Origin: a virus
Length of the DNA: 47,596 nt
Strand: one strand, 5' to 3'
IMG/VR virus record: IMGVR_UViG_3300050821_004236
Coordinates: 1 to 47,596 of that record
The position numbers and the translations under genes are program-made. A model generated the notes under the pieces. That model did no database searches. It saw only the letters and a program-made list of their open reading frames with translations, and was not told the DNA's origin. This document shows, piece by piece, positions 31,794 through 39,940 of this stretch. Each line of letters begins with the position of its first letter. Position 1 is the stretch's first letter.

Positions 31794-32147
31794 CTACGCA
31801 ACAATCAGATTGTACACCATTGAGGCCGTGGTGCAGCGGAGTGTTATTGTGGTTTTACTCCACGCAACTGAGCCGCGGTACAAAATTCCGCCGTTATTTC
31901 CATCTTGCCCGACAATAGTTAGCGGTATTCTTCCCAAAGAATGCGTGATGGTAAAGTCTGTGTTAGCAGCTCCCGGCGTGGTTCCTGTAACTTTCCAGCA
32001 ATTAATGTTCTTGTCTTTGTCCGCATTGGACATTGTGGAGCCGAAGTTAACATTCCCATTTAAGACTAGTGCAATTCGCTCACTCCACCGCGCTAGGTTC
32101 CGTGGAACCTTCTCATCGCCCAAACATGTTGGTTGCGCTCTGCTCAT
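31794..32147 (-). CDS. Hypothetical virion protein, 117 aa
   Basis: Basic N-terminal 30 residues (RNLARWSERIALVLNGNVNF), then a beta pattern (DFTITHSLGRIPLTIVGQDG, GILYRGSVAWSKTTITLRCT). The segment ITHSLGRIP-x-x-I is common in short tail/fibre-associated proteins that carry a trimeric beta domain. Likely a tail or fibre-base component. Confidence 0.6.
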   Translation of the reverse strand: MSRAQPTCLGDEKVPRNLARWSERIALVLNGNVNFGSTMSNADKDKNINCWKVTGTTPGAANTDFTITHSLGRIPLTIVGQDGNNGGILYRGSVAWSKTTITLRCTTASMVYNLIVA

Positions 32148-32148
32148 C

Positions 32149-33105
32149 TCAGTACACCGTAGTTTCTACCCTTCCTTCGAGTCGTACTTTAGTAATGGAC
32201 AACGGGCCGGAACCTGGCACTCTCGAAACTGATACTTGAAGATTCTGACCTGTCAGCGCAAGGCCGACTACTTTAGAACAAATCCTGCCTGTGGCTGAAG
32301 CAGTCCCAACTGAGACCGGAGTGGAGTTGCTTACTGTGGCTCCCGAATCATCTGTACCTGCTAGATTTAGCGTGAACGTCGCTACGCCTAAATTGCGGTA
32401 AGAGATAATTACCCGGCTCACTGTCGGAGTGCGCCCTGCAATCACATCCTCTTCTTTCCAGAAGTAGAATCCGCCCATTCCTGCATCGTCAAAGTTTGTC
32501 GGGTCCAGCGTCCAGATTGCAGGCGTAAGGAAGTTCATTCCTAGAATTAGGAACAGATTCAAGGGCTGCGCTGTTCCTCCGTTCGAGGGAGTGGTGACTG
32601 TGAATAGAAGGCCGTTACTCGCCACTCCACCAACCGTCACAACGACATTCCCAGTGCTCGCCGTGGCTGGTACGGATGCAGTGATGGACGTTGAACTCCA
32701 ACTGGATACCGAAGCCGCTATGCCGTTGAATGTTACTGTGCTCGTGTTTTGGGAAGATCCGAAATTCGTTCCGGCAATGATTACGGTAGTCCCAGTTGGA
32801 CCACTATTAGGCGTGAGCGATGAAATAGTTGGCGCAGGCCCCGAAGCGCTTACGGTGAATAGCACACCGTTGCTGGACGAACTGCCATTGTTGACCACGA
32901 CATTTCCGGTAGTCGCGCCAACGGGAACTTGCGTATAAATCTGCGTTTGGGAAGCTGATAAAACTACTGCCGATACGCCGTTGAACGTTACAACTGGGGT
33001 TTGCGGAAAGATCAGGTCAATGAATCCGCTTCCGTTGATGATCACGCCCGTACCGATGGGTCCATTGTTGGGAGTGAGCGAAATTATTACGGGGTGGCTA
33101 GGCAT
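32149..33105 (-). CDS. TIG/IPT-repeat virion protein
   Basis: 318 aa. Two TIG/IPT Ig-like repeats: residues 5-90 (VIISLTPNNGPIGTGVIING, VTFNGVSAVVLSASQTQI) and 93-175 (ISSLTPNSGPTGTTVIIAGT, VTFNGIAASVSSWSSTSI). The last 140 residues form a different beta domain. TIG repeats are common on phage surfaces and in soil acidobacterial secreted proteins, and may have been picked up from such a host. Weak binding to cell-surface glycans is a usual proposal for such domains. Confidence 0.85.
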   Translation of the reverse strand: MPSHPVIISLTPNNGPIGTGVIINGSGFIDLIFPQTPVVTFNGVSAVVLSASQTQIYTQVPVGATTGNVVVNNGSSSSNGVLFTVSASGPAPTISSLTPNSGPTGTTVIIAGTNFGSSQNTSTVTFNGIAASVSSWSSTSITASVPATASTGNVVVTVGGVASNGLLFTVTTPSNGGTAQPLNLFLILGMNFLTPAIWTLDPTNFDDAGMGGFYFWKEEDVIAGRTPTVSRVIISYRNLGVATFTLNLAGTDDSGATVSNSTPVSVGTASATGRICSKVVGLALTGQNLQVSVSRVPGSGPLSITKVRLEGRVETTVY

Positions 33106-33109
33106 GGCT

Positions 33110-34408
33110 TCACACTAAATTGGGAGCGCAGGTCAGCGCATACTGCACTGGATTCCCAGTAATCGGCAAATCCCAAGTCGCCCAGTTCTTTTCCTCGAAC
33201 GAGTACACGTACATCCGCACAAAGCCATTCATCGGGATGAGAATGACGTAGGTTAGGTAAATATACCCTGCCTTGAATTTTGGCGTGATGTTTGCGAAGG
33301 GAGAAGCCACTGCGTTAGCAATGTCAGAATAGATTGCATCACGCGCAGTCCCACCGATGGGATTAGCGCTCGTAATGCTAAGCGAGTAGATGTTGTCCTC
33401 TGCCACGAACGCTGCGCTCGGCCCGTATTGTGCGATAGACCACGGCTGCACGTTGCCGATTCCATGTTCGGAGGACCACATGTGATCGAATTGGAAGGGA
33501 GCAACCGCGCTGCCAGTGGGCGCGAATTGCGTGATTCCGTTTGTGCGGAAAATGTACCCCGCTACTCCCATCGTAGCCATTCCAGTAATCAAGTCAGGCA
33601 CATCCAAGAATGGGTTGAATCCTGCGCTAGTGTTTACCGTTGGGTCCCACTGTAGCGGAAGTCCATTCGCGCTCCACCAGATTAGATTCGGGAACTTGAA
33701 GATCGTTCCCTTGCCTTCGTCTTTTACGCTGATATTCGCAAGTATGAGTTGGTTGTTCAGTTCACCAATGAACCCCGCTCCGATGTCAAGCGGACCAACC
33801 ATAGTTGGCCCACCCGGAAGCGAACCGCCAACGGTAGGTGAATTCGTTCTGGAAATTCCAGCAGCCGACTGAGATACAGATGCGTCAGAGAATACCGTTG
33901 TGAACACTGGTGCCGCTGCGATACCATCCCAATACCCCATGAACGGTGTAATCACTGGAGGCTTGCCTGCTCCACCTGGCCGATGTGGGGGAGATGCAAT
34001 AAACGCTACGTTGGTGTAGTAAATTGTGTTGGCAAAGGCCCGATACGCCACTGGGTTTGTTTGCATGTTCCCAGGTGAGGCTTGTCCAACGAGTGCCCAA
34101 GGATTCCCCGGCAGCAGTGCCGGATTGTACTGGTAGAGATTAAATCCTGACCAACCTACAGTGTGATAGGTTCCGTTGATGTCCAGAAATGAAGTAACGC
34201 CAAGCTGCCATGTCCCGATGCCGCCAAACGGTTGAACTAGCGCAGGGCGTGAGCGTATCTCCGCGTTGCGAAGCATGAAGTTATTGAATGAAGGGGAAGC
34301 GTTATCGGGGATGTTTGTTTCTGGGGCTTGGACGTGCAGACCTGCGTAAGTCGGATTGCCTACGTACTCAATTGAAAATGTTCCATCGCCCTTGATCTGG
34401 ATTGCCAA
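33110..34408 (-). CDS. Probable tail accessory/stabilisation protein
   Basis: 432 aa, strongly beta with repeated short blades (HTVGWSGFNLYQYNPALLPG, NTIYYTNVAFIASPPHRPGG, LNNQLILANISVKDEGKGTI, YGPSAAFVAEDNIYSLSITS). Such a propeller-like layout resembles packaged-DNA stabilisation or tail-hub proteins (for example P22 gp10). That comparison is by pattern only. A 12-nt gap separates it from the gene upstream. Confidence 0.5.
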   Translation of the reverse strand: MAIQIKGDGTFSIEYVGNPTYAGLHVQAPETNIPDNASPSFNNFMLRNAEIRSRPALVQPFGGIGTWQLGVTSFLDINGTYHTVGWSGFNLYQYNPALLPGNPWALVGQASPGNMQTNPVAYRAFANTIYYTNVAFIASPPHRPGGAGKPPVITPFMGYWDGIAAAPVFTTVFSDASVSQSAAGISRTNSPTVGGSLPGGPTMVGPLDIGAGFIGELNNQLILANISVKDEGKGTIFKFPNLIWWSANGLPLQWDPTVNTSAGFNPFLDVPDLITGMATMGVAGYIFRTNGITQFAPTGSAVAPFQFDHMWSSEHGIGNVQPWSIAQYGPSAAFVAEDNIYSLSITSANPIGGTARDAIYSDIANAVASPFANITPKFKAGYIYLTYVILIPMNGFVRMYVYSFEEKNWATWDLPITGNPVQYALTCAPNLV

Positions 34409-34420
34409 CTCATCTCCGCC

Positions 34421-34918
34421 TCATACAGAAATCTGCAAAAGTCCGCTAGTGATCGTATTAAGCACAAGCCCTGCAACCGGGAATGCCTTCATGTACGTCA
34501 ACGTGCCACTGAATGCAGGAGAAGAGGGATTCCATACCGTTGTACCGGACAAGTCAGTTACCAAAAGACTGCCAGTCGTTGCTCCGTCCCACAACATCTG
34601 CGTTACTTCGATATTCCCCATGTATTCGGCGGTTAGCACGTTTCCGTTCGCGCCATTGTTCGCCAGCGTAGATTGCTGTGGCGTAATCCCTACTAGCAGC
34701 GTCGTTGCGCTCGGAACCATCAGCACTCGGTATCCGCCCCGCCAGCCTACTACGGTGGTCCCCTGAACAGAAATATACTGGTCCACAGCGATGCCAGCAG
34801 TGCTGGCGACTGTAATCAGCGCAGAGCCTTGACCATTTCGCACAATCGAAGTGATTGCGGTGGAAGTCGCTTGGTCAGTACTTGTGAAATTCCACGGATT
34901 GCCTGTTTTATCGCTCAC
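34421..34918 (-). CDS. Hypothetical beta-rich virion protein, 165 aa
   Basis: Repeated strand-turn pattern (GSALITVASTAGIAVDQYIS, VQGTTVVGWRGGYRVLMVPS, LLVTDLSGTTVWNPSSPAFS). It is close in style to the head-side protein at 35472 and may be a head or tail fibre protein. No family recognised. Confidence 0.6.
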   Translation of the reverse strand: MSDKTGNPWNFTSTDQATSTAITSIVRNGQGSALITVASTAGIAVDQYISVQGTTVVGWRGGYRVLMVPSATTLLVGITPQQSTLANNGANGNVLTAEYMGNIEVTQMLWDGATTGSLLVTDLSGTTVWNPSSPAFSGTLTYMKAFPVAGLVLNTITSGLLQISV

Positions 34919-34921
34919 TAG

Positions 34922-35188
34922 TTACAGTCCTCCGCTGCTTGCAGGCAAGTTAAAAAGTTGCTGGCTAGGGTCAACCGGATTGATAATTTTGGGGTCGGGT
35001 ACAAGTTCGTGCCGATCCTTAGCGGCCTCGATTGCAGTTCTGAATTCAAACGAACCATTGATTGCTTGGTCCTTCGCCCAATTGCAAACCAATTTCCCGT
35101 CGTCCCACGACATATCGTCCACGGGCCACTTCATATTCGTGCGCTGGCATGTGAAATATACATGCTCCATGTACCCGCGCCAAATCAT
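34922..35188 (-). CDS. Hypothetical 88-aa virion-operon protein
   Basis: ATG at 35188 with AGGTGACGC upstream. FTCQRTNMKWPVDDMSWDDG then LVCNWAKDQ: a C-x-x-x-x-x-x-W/C pattern that may bind a metal. The C-terminus is Pro-rich. ATGA overlap with the gene upstream. Function unknown. Confidence 0.55.
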   Translation of the reverse strand: MIWRGYMEHVYFTCQRTNMKWPVDDMSWDDGKLVCNWAKDQAINGSFEFRTAIEAAKDRHELVPDPKIINPVDPSQQLFNLPASSGGL

Positions 35189-35463
35189 GCGTCACCTAGA
35201 GTTTCAGTTTGAAGAGGAGCTTCGTTTTTTTTTGTACCCTCAGTCCCCGGCTTCCCCGAAGGAAGAGAAGCTGGGGCTGAAGGTGTGGGGGCAGAGGAGA
35301 ATTCTCCGTAGGCAATGCCGCTCAGTTTCGCAAAGTGTTTTACCTGCATCCAATCGCGTGCTTCGGATTCGCTCGCAAAGTCCCCCGCCACTCCACAGGA
35401 GCATTCAATGTGGAAAGGATTGCGCTCGAACTTTCCTTCGGAAAGAGTAGCCAAATGCCGCAC
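35185..35463 (-). CDS. Hypothetical 92-aa protein
   Basis: First half compact (FHIECSCGVAGDFASESEAR) with a CSC pair, second half a Pro/Ser/Ala linker (APTPSAPASLPSGKPGTEGT). It lies in the head-to-tail gene block. No domain recognised. Confidence 0.55.
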   Translation of the reverse strand: MRHLATLSEGKFERNPFHIECSCGVAGDFASESEARDWMQVKHFAKLSGIAYGEFSSAPTPSAPASLPSGKPGTEGTKKNEAPLQTETLGDA

Positions 35464-35471
35464 GCCGCACC

Positions 35472-36005
35472 TCAGAAGAGTGGAATGATCGTATATTCCA
35501 AGAACAAATTCACCGCGCCATTGCCAAGAGTAAGGGCAGGGGTTGTCCCAATCAGCTTAACTTCGAGGCCGAGGTTAGCGCAATTTGCGAGCGCGATCTT
35601 AGGTCCAGGAGTTGTCACGGAGTTAACGGCGATGGTCGAAGCGCTTTGGTCAACCAATCCGGTCACTAGCATGGACAGCAGGGCGGTAGACTTTCCCACG
35701 TACTCGATCTGGAAAGCGTTGTCGGCATTCGCAATCGTGAATGCAGTGGAATTGAAAATGTACTCGGCCTTTAGCCGTGTTGGATAGTAGGCGAATCCCG
35801 CAGGAGGCGTAGAGATACCCCCGCCTGTAACCGGCGCTGGGACAAGCGTAACGGCTGTAGTCTGTAGGGCGAGAAGTTGGGCTGTGGTCAACTGATACTT
35901 TGTTCCGCGATAGACCTGACCGCTAATCACTAAGCCGCTGGGAAATCCAGTTATCGCAAACTGTTCCCACCACGGATTGAGCGTTTCCTCGAAGATAAGA
36001 GCCAT
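35472..36005 (-). CDS. Head-associated beta protein, 177 aa
   Basis: Directly downstream of the major capsid gene. Beta-rich with low charge (GFPSGLVISGQVYRGTKYQL, AEYIFNSTAFTIANADNAFQ, GLEVKLIGTTPALTLGNGAV). Position and composition suit a head decoration or head-closure protein. No catalytic motif. Confidence 0.55.
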   Translation of the reverse strand: MALIFEETLNPWWEQFAITGFPSGLVISGQVYRGTKYQLTTAQLLALQTTAVTLVPAPVTGGGISTPPAGFAYYPTRLKAEYIFNSTAFTIANADNAFQIEYVGKSTALLSMLVTGLVDQSASTIAVNSVTTPGPKIALANCANLGLEVKLIGTTPALTLGNGAVNLFLEYTIIPLF

Positions 36006-36017
36006 CAGTTCACCTGT

Positions 36018-36980
36018 TTACGTTCCGTAAGACCAAAAAGTCCCTCTCCAGGTTGTCGCGCCAACACTGAAGCGCATCGTAGACTTGAACAGCAAAACTT
36101 CCGTCTTGAAATCGTCATCGGTCGCGGCCATGAGCGGCTCCCGATTGTATTTCTTGAGCTGATGTCCTTCTTTGTCGGTCAGCAAGCCCCATCCAAAAGG
36201 TGTGGTCAGGTAGTTCAATTCAAGGCCAGTCAAGTGCTCGCCCTGAATCCAGTTCAATTCGTTGTTTGCCGATCCAGGCACGCCGCCAGAGCCAAGCAAC
36301 TCGCGCACGTTGCGGCGATTTTGCTCCGCGTGAACAAGATACTTCGGCTTTACGTGGGCCGGAATCCCTCGATCATCGGGTTGCAGCGCAATCATTGTGA
36401 TGGCTTGCTGCAACGCAGTGTTCGTCAAATCTGAATCGGGGGTTGGGCGATTCGGGTATGTGCCGGCAGAATTGATGATGGTAGAAATGTTAGGCGCAAG
36501 AGTCGTTGCCTGTGAGCCGCCCATCAAAGGCTGCGCGGTATTGAACAGCGTAACGCCGTTCGTGGTAGTGATGGAAGTTCCGCCAAGGTTGAACAGAGAG
36601 CACGATACCGCTTCTTCCGCGTACAGTGCGGAGCGTGCATGGGACTTGGGAACATTATTGATGATTCCATACTTGTCATCCGCAATCAGTTGCCGCGTGG
36701 CCTCGGTCAGCAGTCCGTACTGAATGTGGACATACTTCCGCGTGCCGCCCTGAATGATGCCATCAGCGGCGGGCGCAGATCCTTCTTGCATCATCGGCAT
36801 CGGCCCAGTGCCCGAGAGTTCGTAGTCGATCTCGTAGGCATCTTCCGACTGCATCTCGTTGATGTAGTGGGTGAACTGTGGAGCGTGCTCCTTGAGGTCG
36901 GTGGCCTGCCAGAAAATAAAACGTAACCCAGGCGCAAGAAGCGGGGGGAAGGTATTGCGCAGTAAAATGTTTCCTGGCAC
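36018..36980 (-). CDS. Major capsid protein (Mu gpT/HK97-like)
   Basis: 320 aa. Characteristic blocks: YINEMQSEDAYEIDYELSGT, a P-domain-like RKYVHIQYGLLTEATRQLIA, then ARSALYAEEAVSCSLFNLGG, VTLFNTAQPLMGGSQ (typical of Mu-like capsid LFNTxHP), and AHVKPKYLVHAEQNRRNVRE. These suit the Mu gpT-type HK97 fold. It follows scaffold-like and decoration-like genes in the usual order. A mobile HNH gene on the other strand sits just beside its start. Confidence 0.85.
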   Translation of the reverse strand: MPGNILLRNTFPPLLAPGLRFIFWQATDLKEHAPQFTHYINEMQSEDAYEIDYELSGTGPMPMMQEGSAPAADGIIQGGTRKYVHIQYGLLTEATRQLIADDKYGIINNVPKSHARSALYAEEAVSCSLFNLGGTSITTTNGVTLFNTAQPLMGGSQATTLAPNISTIINSAGTYPNRPTPDSDLTNTALQQAITMIALQPDDRGIPAHVKPKYLVHAEQNRRNVRELLGSGGVPGSANNELNWIQGEHLTGLELNYLTTPFGWGLLTDKEGHQLKKYNREPLMAATDDDFKTEVLLFKSTMRFSVGATTWRGTFWSYGT

Positions 36981-36997
36981 GGCTATTCACCTCTCTC

Positions 36998-37026
36998 TTG
37001 AGTAGAAAAGTATTTCATGATACATT
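36998..37026 (+). promoter_or_regulatory. Promoter of the HNH gene at 37033
   Basis: TTGAGT (36998-37003), 17-nt spacer, TACATT (37021-37026). Predicted start at about 37033 is the A of the ATG, so the mRNA would be leaderless; no ribosome-binding site is visible. Confidence 0.6.
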
Positions 37027-37032
37027 CCCTCT

Positions 37033-37551
37033 ATGCCCTACAAAGACCCCGAAGTTCAAAAACGGTATGATCGTGAAAAGTACCAACGCAACAAAGAAAA
37101 GATTAAGAAGCGGAGCAAAGTCCGCTACCATGCAAACCCAGAGAAATCTCTTCAAGCAAACCTCGAATGGCATCGAAACAACCGCGAGCGATACAATGCC
37201 TACCATCGCGAGTGGCGCAAAAAGCAAACTGAAGAACAAATTGCTCGGAACAGCAAAATGTCGCGTGAATGGTGCAGGAAAAATGCGGGGAAAATTAGAG
37301 CTAAAGTCCGTCTTTATCAAAAACAGAACCCTGAGAAGACTATTGCCCATGCTGCTGTCAGAGCTGCTCTTTATGTCGGGTTCCTTGTGAGGCCGAAGGT
37401 TTGTGACATCTGCGGAAAGCCGTGCAAGCCACATGCACACCATGCCGACTACTCCAAAATGCTTGAAGTAACATGGCCATGTCCGCGTTGTCATAAACTC
37501 CTTCATATAGCTAAAAAGACTCCTAGTCGAAAATCTGAGCAACCGCGTTAA
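37033..37551 (+). CDS. HNH homing-type endonuclease
   Basis: 172 aa, strongly basic N-terminal half made of Lys/Arg helices (EVQKRYDREKYQRNKEKIKK). C-terminal zinc HNH core: CDICGKPCKPHAHHADYSKM, then PCPRCHKLLH. It lies on the opposite strand between the capsid and decoration genes and has its own promoter, like a mobile element. Its last 29 bp overlap the end of the decoration-like gene. The core closely resembles that at 7551. Confidence 0.88.
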   Translation: MPYKDPEVQKRYDREKYQRNKEKIKKRSKVRYHANPEKSLQANLEWHRNNRERYNAYHREWRKKQTEEQIARNSKMSREWCRKNAGKIRAKVRLYQKQNPEKTIAHAAVRAALYVGFLVRPKVCDICGKPCKPHAHHADYSKMLEVTWPCPRCHKLLHIAKKTPSRKSEQPR

Positions 37552-38158
37552 GTACAACAAACAAAACGTGTCCGCCGACTGTGCCGACTGCTTCCAGTTG
37601 GCCAAGGCCGACTACGCGAACTGCCGCGCTGCCGCCAGTCTTGTTTACGTCCACGTACCAGAATCCGGTGAGCGTGTCCTTGGTCAGCCCGTATGCTACG
37701 CCGACTTGCTGGTTTGTCGTTGCGACCGGACCGGGGTTTGTCAAGCTGGTGCCGATCTTCCCGATGAAAATGGTTTCTGGAGCGGCTACTGCGAAAGCTG
37801 CAAGTCCAATGGAGATTGGTACGCCAGGAGGCGAGATTACTGCGCTTGCCTGTGTTGAGTTTGGCGAGTAACTCCCTACGTTGGAACCTGCGCCAGTAAT
37901 CGGGCCAAATGGTGCAGCGGCACCTGCGCCTGTCGTCCCAAGATTCTGCGCTGCGACAACCGAGAATCCAGCAATGCCAGCGGTCAAAGTGGTTCCGTCC
38001 CAAATCTGCACACCGCCGTCTGTTCCGTTCACCTGAACTGGCACGCCAATGGGAAAGGTTTGGCCGGACTCTTCTGGTAGCCAGTTAATAGGGAATGATT
38101 TCGCTCCCCCATCATCGCCGTATGCTTCAATCGCGTCTGCGAATGCGGTAGCAGCCAT
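37523..38158 (-). CDS. Probable capsid decoration protein
   Basis: 211 aa with low charge, mostly beta and Gly/Ala/Val rich (TFPIGVPVQVNGTDGGVQIW, TAGIAGFSVVAAQNLGTTGA, AVISPPGVPISIGLAAFAVA). It lies between the scaffold block and the capsid gene, normal for head decoration proteins. The HNH gene overlaps its 3' end by 29 bp. No family name is certain. Confidence 0.55.
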   Translation of the reverse strand: MAATAFADAIEAYGDDGGAKSFPINWLPEESGQTFPIGVPVQVNGTDGGVQIWDGTTLTAGIAGFSVVAAQNLGTTGAGAAAPFGPITGAGSNVGSYSPNSTQASAVISPPGVPISIGLAAFAVAAPETIFIGKIGTSLTNPGPVATTNQQVGVAYGLTKDTLTGFWYVDVNKTGGSAAVRVVGLGQLEAVGTVGGHVLFVVLNAVAQIFD

Positions 38159-38162
38159 GTGT

Positions 38163-38759
38163 TTATCGCTCCTTTGCCATTACGGAATTGGAAGGATTTG
38201 CCTGCCGGCGAGTTTCGGCAATAGCCGCAGGGTCCATCAGTTCCGTTTTGAATCCGGGAATCAACGAGGCCGCTTCCATCGGTCGGCCCGAATTGCCAAA
38301 TGCCTGCGGGTAAGACTGCTGAAACGCAGCCATGAGTTGCGCCTTTTTGTGCTTGCGCCAAATATTCATCGGGAGTTTCATCAGGCGACGGTCGCCGCTG
38401 CGGATTTCATCGGAGAATCCTTCGCCGCCATCTTTGGAGGGTTTGTCTTTCTTGCGGGCAACAACGCTGGATTCGGTACACATCTTGACATCGTTCGTGG
38501 TTGCGAATTCCCAGCCGGCGAACCGCATTTCTTCCACACGCTCGTGGCGTCCCGCGTAATCGAAGGCGAAGAAATAGTGGTAATCAGTGTTAAAGAATTT
38601 GTCGATCTTGCCAGAGATGGGAGTGGAAACTAGTTCCGGTTCGATGGTCGTGTCGAACAAGTCTCGTAGTTCTTGGTTCCACTTTGACGGATCGGTCCCG
38701 TTGTTCTCGACAATCGTTTCCAGCAACTTGCGAGGGATGCCTTTTACTGAGATTGCCAT
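38163..38759 (-). CDS. Hypothetical head-module protein, 198 aa
   Basis: Begins MAISVKGIPRKLLETIVENN. Mixed alpha/beta with HYFFAFDYAGRHERVEEMRF and a basic patch (GDRRLMKLPMNIWRKHKKAQ). Its start overlaps the stop of the scaffold-like gene (TAATG). Possibly a capsid assembly or maturation factor; no protease motif found. Confidence 0.6.
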   Translation of the reverse strand: MAISVKGIPRKLLETIVENNGTDPSKWNQELRDLFDTTIEPELVSTPISGKIDKFFNTDYHYFFAFDYAGRHERVEEMRFAGWEFATTNDVKMCTESSVVARKKDKPSKDGGEGFSDEIRSGDRRLMKLPMNIWRKHKKAQLMAAFQQSYPQAFGNSGRPMEAASLIPGFKTELMDPAAIAETRRQANPSNSVMAKER

Positions 38760-39445
38760 TAGACCATCCCCCTCTTCTGCATTTCTGCGAGGTCCTTGGC
38801 AGACAGGCCCATTTTCGCCAACTGCTCAGAGCCAGTGATTGTTCTGCCTGACCGTTCATCGGTCCAGTCGTAATCGCCATTGGCGAGAGGATTCACATCT
38901 CCATTGCCGTGTGCGCCAGCATCTTCGATCACAAACTTTTCTGTCTGCTTCTGGTAGCGAAGCCCGCCCTTGCGAGCTTCGCGGCCAATCAGCGAGTCAA
39001 TCGCGTTCATGCACTGTTGCTTGTAGTTGGGAAGTGCTTTCACTTTCCAATCAGTGTTCGCGCACATCTGCAAAAACTCGGGAATCAACTTCGGGAAACT
39101 TTCCTTGAGTTCGGCTACGCACTCACCTTCCGTGATGCGTGCGTTCGTCAACACGGTTTGCGCGAAAAGTCCTTGGCGCTCTTTCTCGGCTTTCTGCTCG
39201 GGAGTTAGGTCGGAATCTGCGGCAGCGGCGGCGCGGCGGCGTGCTTCTTCAGCTTCAGCGGCTCCCGCATTTTCAATCTCAGTCCACTTTGTCGTGAGGG
39301 TTTTTACTTCAGCGGCTTGCGATTCGATCTTTTCGTTGATGGGCTTGAGGGCTTCCGCTACAACGGAACTGAACTTTGCGATTAACTCATCTTGCGGCGT
39401 TGGCGTGTTGTCTCCCTCGCCCGGTTTCTTGTTCCAAAGTCCCAT
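38759..39445 (-). CDS. Scaffold-like protein
   Basis: 228 aa from MGLWNKKPGEGDNTPTPQDE at 39445 (GAGG upstream). Strong coiled-coil content (LKPINEKIESQAAEVKTLTT, EAEEARRRAAAAADSDLTPE) and acidic helices suit capsid scaffolds; position between portal and capsid supports it. A later block (ELKESFPKLIPEFLQMCANT) is helical too. Overlaps the gene upstream by 59 bp. Confidence 0.65.
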   Translation of the reverse strand: MGLWNKKPGEGDNTPTPQDELIAKFSSVVAEALKPINEKIESQAAEVKTLTTKWTEIENAGAAEAEEARRRAAAAADSDLTPEQKAEKERQGLFAQTVLTNARITEGECVAELKESFPKLIPEFLQMCANTDWKVKALPNYKQQCMNAIDSLIGREARKGGLRYQKQTEKFVIEDAGAHGNGDVNPLANGDYDWTDERSGRTITGSEQLAKMGLSAKDLAEMQKRGMV

Positions 39446-39659
39446 TACTCTCAGTACCTCTAACAGAGATAATAGGGCTACCGCTGGGGTGCGTGTCAAG
39501 CACTATCTTGTCTGCCAGAACTTGCTCCTTGGGGGTCAATGGGATTTTGAGTGCCACGGCCTGAGACAGAAGAAATCGGTCCCACCATCGCTGGCTTACA
39601 ACCTTCAGTTCGTCGTTACATGTTGGCCAATCGCACAATCTTAGGACAACTGGTTTCAT
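39387..39659 (-). CDS. Hypothetical 90-aa protein
   Basis: MKPVVLRLCDWPTCNDELKV at 39659. Mixed alpha/beta (SQRWWDRFLLSQAVALKIPL, KIVLDTHPSGSPIISVRGTE). Its last 59 bp overlap the start of the scaffold-like gene in another frame. No domain recognised; likely a small head-module factor. Confidence 0.55.
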   Translation of the reverse strand: MKPVVLRLCDWPTCNDELKVVSQRWWDRFLLSQAVALKIPLTPKEQVLADKIVLDTHPSGSPIISVRGTESNGTLEQETGRGRQHANAAR

Positions 39660-39940
39660 TTGTTTTCCGCCTTCCACTTTCGATACTCTTCTTCGAGTCC
39701 CAATAAATCTTCCATTACCAAGCAGGCTCCGCGTTGAACATTTTGCACTGCTATCTGCTCTGGCGTGTACGGCACGTTGTGTACGATCTCATCGCTAGAC
39801 TCTTCGTTCTTAGCGCGGAGGTCCGCCAGCAGTTCCTTCCATCCCTCCGCCGAGAATAGGGATTCCGCCTTCTCCGGGTCGCTGAACAGGGAGGGCCATC
39901 GGAGAGATTGGTTGGGGTTGCTTTCCTTGCGCCGCGCCAT
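39656..39940 (-). CDS. Hypothetical 94-aa protein overlapping the portal gene
   Basis: ATG at 39940 inside the portal gene (131-bp overlap, different frame) and ATGA with the next gene. Basic start (MARRKESNPNQSLRW), then acidic helices (AEGWKELLADLRAKNEESSD, VMEDLLGLEEEYRKWKAENK). It may assist portal or scaffold assembly. The long overlap is unusual even here. Confidence 0.65.
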   Translation of the reverse strand: MARRKESNPNQSLRWPSLFSDPEKAESLFSAEGWKELLADLRAKNEESSDEIVHNVPYTPEQIAVQNVQRGACLVMEDLLGLEEEYRKWKAENK

